A stretch of DNA of 64,000 nucleotides from NCBI GenBank assembly GCA_004555155.1, contig SFJH01000004.1, positions 37,311 through 101,310 of the forward strand. The letters run 5' to 3'. The notes under the pieces were generated by a model. It saw nothing but the letters and a program-made list of their open reading frames with translations. It had not been told where the DNA came from and did not search any database. A program made the position numbers and the translations under genes. The DNA comes from Clostridiales bacterium. GTDB taxonomy: Bacteria > Bacillota > Clostridia > Christensenellales > Aristaeellaceae. Positions 62,338-64,000 of the stretch are shown here, one piece after another. The stretch's first letter is position 1. The number at the start of each line of letters is the position of its first letter.

Positions 62338-63207
62338 ATGAGTCGGGAACTGACGGCCTGCCAGCAAATTGAGCGCAGCCTTTTCAAGAAGTACCGCAAG
62401 GAGATCTGGAACCCCTTTGTCTATGCCGTCAAGCACTACGAGCTGATCCGGCCGGGCGACAGGATCGCGGTGTGCATCTCCGGGGGAAAGGACTCCATGC
62501 TGATGGCGAAGCTGATGCAGCTGCTCCGGCGCCACAGCGACTTTCCGTTCGACCTGGTCTATCTGGTGATGGATCCCGGATACAACGCGATCAACCGCGG
62601 CAGGATCGAGCAGAATGCGGCGCTGCTGGAGATTCCCATCACCGTCTTTGAGACGGACATCTTCGCCATTGCGAACAGCAGCGAGAAGTCGCCCTGCTAT
62701 CTCTGCGCGCGGATGCGCCGCGGCCATCTCTACAGCAAGGCCCAGAGCCTGGGCTGCAACAAGATTGCGCTGGGCCACCACTTCAACGACGTGATCGAAA
62801 CCACGGTCATGGGCATGTTCTACGGCTCCCAGCTGCAGGCCATGCCGCCCAAGCTCCACAGCGCCAATTTTGCGGGCATGGAGCTCATCCGGCCGCTGTA
62901 CTGCGTGCATGAGGACAGCATCATCGCCTGGCGCAGGAGCAACGATCTGGAGTTCATCCAGTGCGCCTGCCGGTTCACCGAGAACTGCACCATGTGCGAC
63001 AACGGCGGCGGCGGCTCCAAGCGGCAGGAGATCAAGACGCTGCTCAAGCGCCTCAGGCGCGACAATCCGGACATCGAAAAGAGCATCTTCAACAGCATCC
63101 ACGCCGTCAGCCTGGATACCATGGTGGGCTACAAGAGCAAGGGCGTGCTCCATTCGTTTCTGGACGATTATGATGAAAGAGGACAAGCGCCCCTCCCCGG
63201 GGAGTGA
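62338..63207 (+). CDS. TtcA-like tRNA 2-thiocytidine synthetase family protein
   Basis: The 289-residue protein has the PP-loop ISGGKDS and a CxxC in PCYLCARMRRG, plus GHHFNDVIET, all typical of TtcA. A third cysteine cluster, CACRFTENCTMCD, could complete an Fe-S site. TtcA thiolates C32 of certain tRNAs using an Fe-S cluster and a desulfurase. It follows the desulfurase gene by 13 bases. Confidence 0.88.
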   Translation: MSRELTACQQIERSLFKKYRKEIWNPFVYAVKHYELIRPGDRIAVCISGGKDSMLMAKLMQLLRRHSDFPFDLVYLVMDPGYNAINRGRIEQNAALLEIPITVFETDIFAIANSSEKSPCYLCARMRRGHLYSKAQSLGCNKIALGHHFNDVIETTVMGMFYGSQLQAMPPKLHSANFAGMELIRPLYCVHEDSIIAWRRSNDLEFIQCACRFTENCTMCDNGGGGSKRQEIKTLLKRLRRDNPDIEKSIFNSIHAVSLDTMVGYKSKGVLHSFLDDYDERGQAPLPGE

Positions 63208-63219
63208 GGGACGACAGAA

Positions 63220-63256
63220 AGCCCCCGCCTTCAAACGCTGTTTGAAGGCGGGGGCT
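63220..63256 (+). terminator. Terminator of the larE operon
   Basis: A perfect 16-bp stem (63220-63235 with 63241-63256) has a CGCTG loop. The T-run is weak, and the convergent Rrf2 gene ends beyond it. Confidence 0.7.
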
Positions 63257-63369
63257 GCGTGTTCCATGGATCTGCTGGCGCTTTCGGCGAGCATTCATCG
63301 GCGGAAAGCGGAAAATTCCGCGATATTCCGCCGCTGCCGCGCGCATTTCGCAGGCTGTTTGGCGCAGGC

Positions 63370-63804
63370 TCAGTCCAGCGGCGCTTCGGCATGGTCGACG
63401 CTGCGATCCAGAATGTCCTGCAGCGTGACGCCGCTCAGGTACGCCTGAATCACCCGATCCAGTCCCTGCCAGACCGGCAGCGTCGGGCAGAAGCCGCAGC
63501 GCTCGCACTGGTTGGGATCCTGATCCATGCAGGCCACCGGCGCCAGCGAGCCCTCGGTGATCCTCAGAATCTGCAGAACGGTGTATTCGCGAGGCGTTTT
63601 CACCAGGCGATAGCCGCCCTGATGGCCGCGCATCGCCCGCAGCATGCCCGCCTGGGTGAGCTGCAGCGCGATCTGCTCAAGATATTTTTTGGATATGGCC
63701 TGGCGCTGGGCGATATCCTTCAGCGTGACAAAGCATTCCTCCTGATGCTCGGCGATGTCGAGCATCATGCGCAGGGCGTAGCGCCCCTTGGTGGAAATCT
63801 TCAA
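63370..63804 (-). CDS. Rrf2-family transcriptional regulator (IscR/CymR-like)
   Basis: I choose the TTG at 63804, which encodes MKISTKGRYALR and has GGGAG nine bases upstream; the ATG at 63813 would sit directly on that site. The 144-residue protein has a winged-helix domain (AQRQAISKKYLEQI) and four cysteines in CMDQDPNQCERCGFC, suitable for an Fe-S cluster. It probably controls sulfur or Fe-S genes such as the adjacent convergent operon. Whether it resembles IscR or CymR more cannot be settled here. Confidence 0.9.
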   Translation of the reverse strand: MKISTKGRYALRMMLDIAEHQEECFVTLKDIAQRQAISKKYLEQIALQLTQAGMLRAMRGHQGGYRLVKTPREYTVLQILRITEGSLAPVACMDQDPNQCERCGFCPTLPVWQGLDRVIQAYLSGVTLQDILDRSVDHAEAPLD

Positions 63805-63826
63805 TGCAATCATCTCCCATATTCCT

Positions 63827-63855
63827 ATAATACCATGTACTTACCGGATTTTCAA
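63827..63855 (-). promoter_or_regulatory. Promoter of the Rrf2 regulator
   Basis: Minus strand TTGAAA (63850-63855), 17 bases, TATTAT (63827-63832) with an extended -10 TG. Confidence 0.7.
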
Positions 63856-63891
63856 TAGGATGGACGGAGGACGATGCGATTTTTCCGGTTC

Positions 63892-64000
63892 TATAATAAA
63901 AGTGGTTCTTCACGGAAAGCTAGGCTACGGAGGAAAGGGCTCGAACGATGAGGAAGAAGTAATTATCATCCCTATAGCCGTAGCCAATCCTCTTAGCGAC
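63892..64000 (+). other. Leader of a gene beyond the window
   Basis: TATAAT lies at 63892-63897. Then GGCTACGG (63923-63930) and CCGTAGCC (63978-63985) form an inverted repeat enclosing a four-codon ORF, MRKK-stop (63948-63962). No gene can be assigned before the window ends. Confidence 0.35.

Noticed and set aside
60312..62399. 695-codon minus-strand ORF across larE and the desulfurase
   Set aside because: It spans two well-supported opposite genes and their gap, with low-complexity composition.

Overview
The window is GC-rich, densely packed bacterial DNA. It looks like an anaerobic, gut-type member of the Clostridia. The reasons are a BofA-type sporulation protein, an RelQ-type small alarmone synthetase, sigma-A promoters with 17-nt spacers, frequent GTG/TTG starts behind GGAGG sites, LplB/LplC-type sugar transporters without an ATPase, and an Rrf2 regulator. 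The taxonomic placement is inference. No rRNA, tRNA, CRISPR array, phage module or transposase was recognised.

Layout. 0-5 kb (minus): a serine block of DUF1015, serA and serC, with a split ThrE-type serine/threonine exporter just upstream. 5-10.6 kb (plus): murJ, ruvB, a P-loop kinase, a Nudix-GNAT fusion, queA and bofA. 10.8-16.9 kb: a secreted C69 dipeptidase with a frameshifted signal peptide, a structured RNA candidate, then minus-strand phosphodiesterase, two SGNH hydrolases and a zinc alcohol dehydrogenase. 17-18.7 kb: phosphofructokinase, and yjdF with a long leader. 19-23.3 kb (minus): the phosphate regulon pstS-pstC-pstB-phoU-phoP-phoR, which carries two large internal deletions. 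One fuses PstC in frame to PstB and removes pstA. The other joins the start of phoU to the end of phoP.

23.6-29.2 kb: an ABC sugar importer with an isomerase/epimerase and an oxidoreductase. 29.4-34 kb: relQ, a two-component system, and a secreted peptidoglycan-binding protein with a Pro-Thr-Asp tandem repeat. 34.2-45.9 kb: a divergent MreB-like protein, metallopeptidases, two PfkB kinases, two MATE pumps, a serine hydrolase and two glycosyltransferases. 46.2-50.2 kb: potABCD polyamine uptake. 50.4-53.6 kb: a 65-residue unknown protein and a Ca2+-type P-ATPase.

54-63.8 kb is a sulfur-centred region: mnmA (tRNA 2-thiolation), a polar amino acid ABC importer, a CxxC carboxymuconolactone decarboxylase-like protein, larE, a cysteine desulfurase, a TtcA-like thiolase and an Rrf2 regulator with four clustered cysteines. 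The importer's binding protein lies behind a perfect TTGACA/TATAAT promoter, a 23-codon leader peptide containing MCMCC, and an intrinsic terminator. This reads as cysteine-responsive attenuation of a probable cystine/cysteine importer and is the most interesting regulatory signal here. The other top observations are the rearranged pst/pho operon and the roughly 186-nt pseudoknotted RNA candidate at 12.4 kb.
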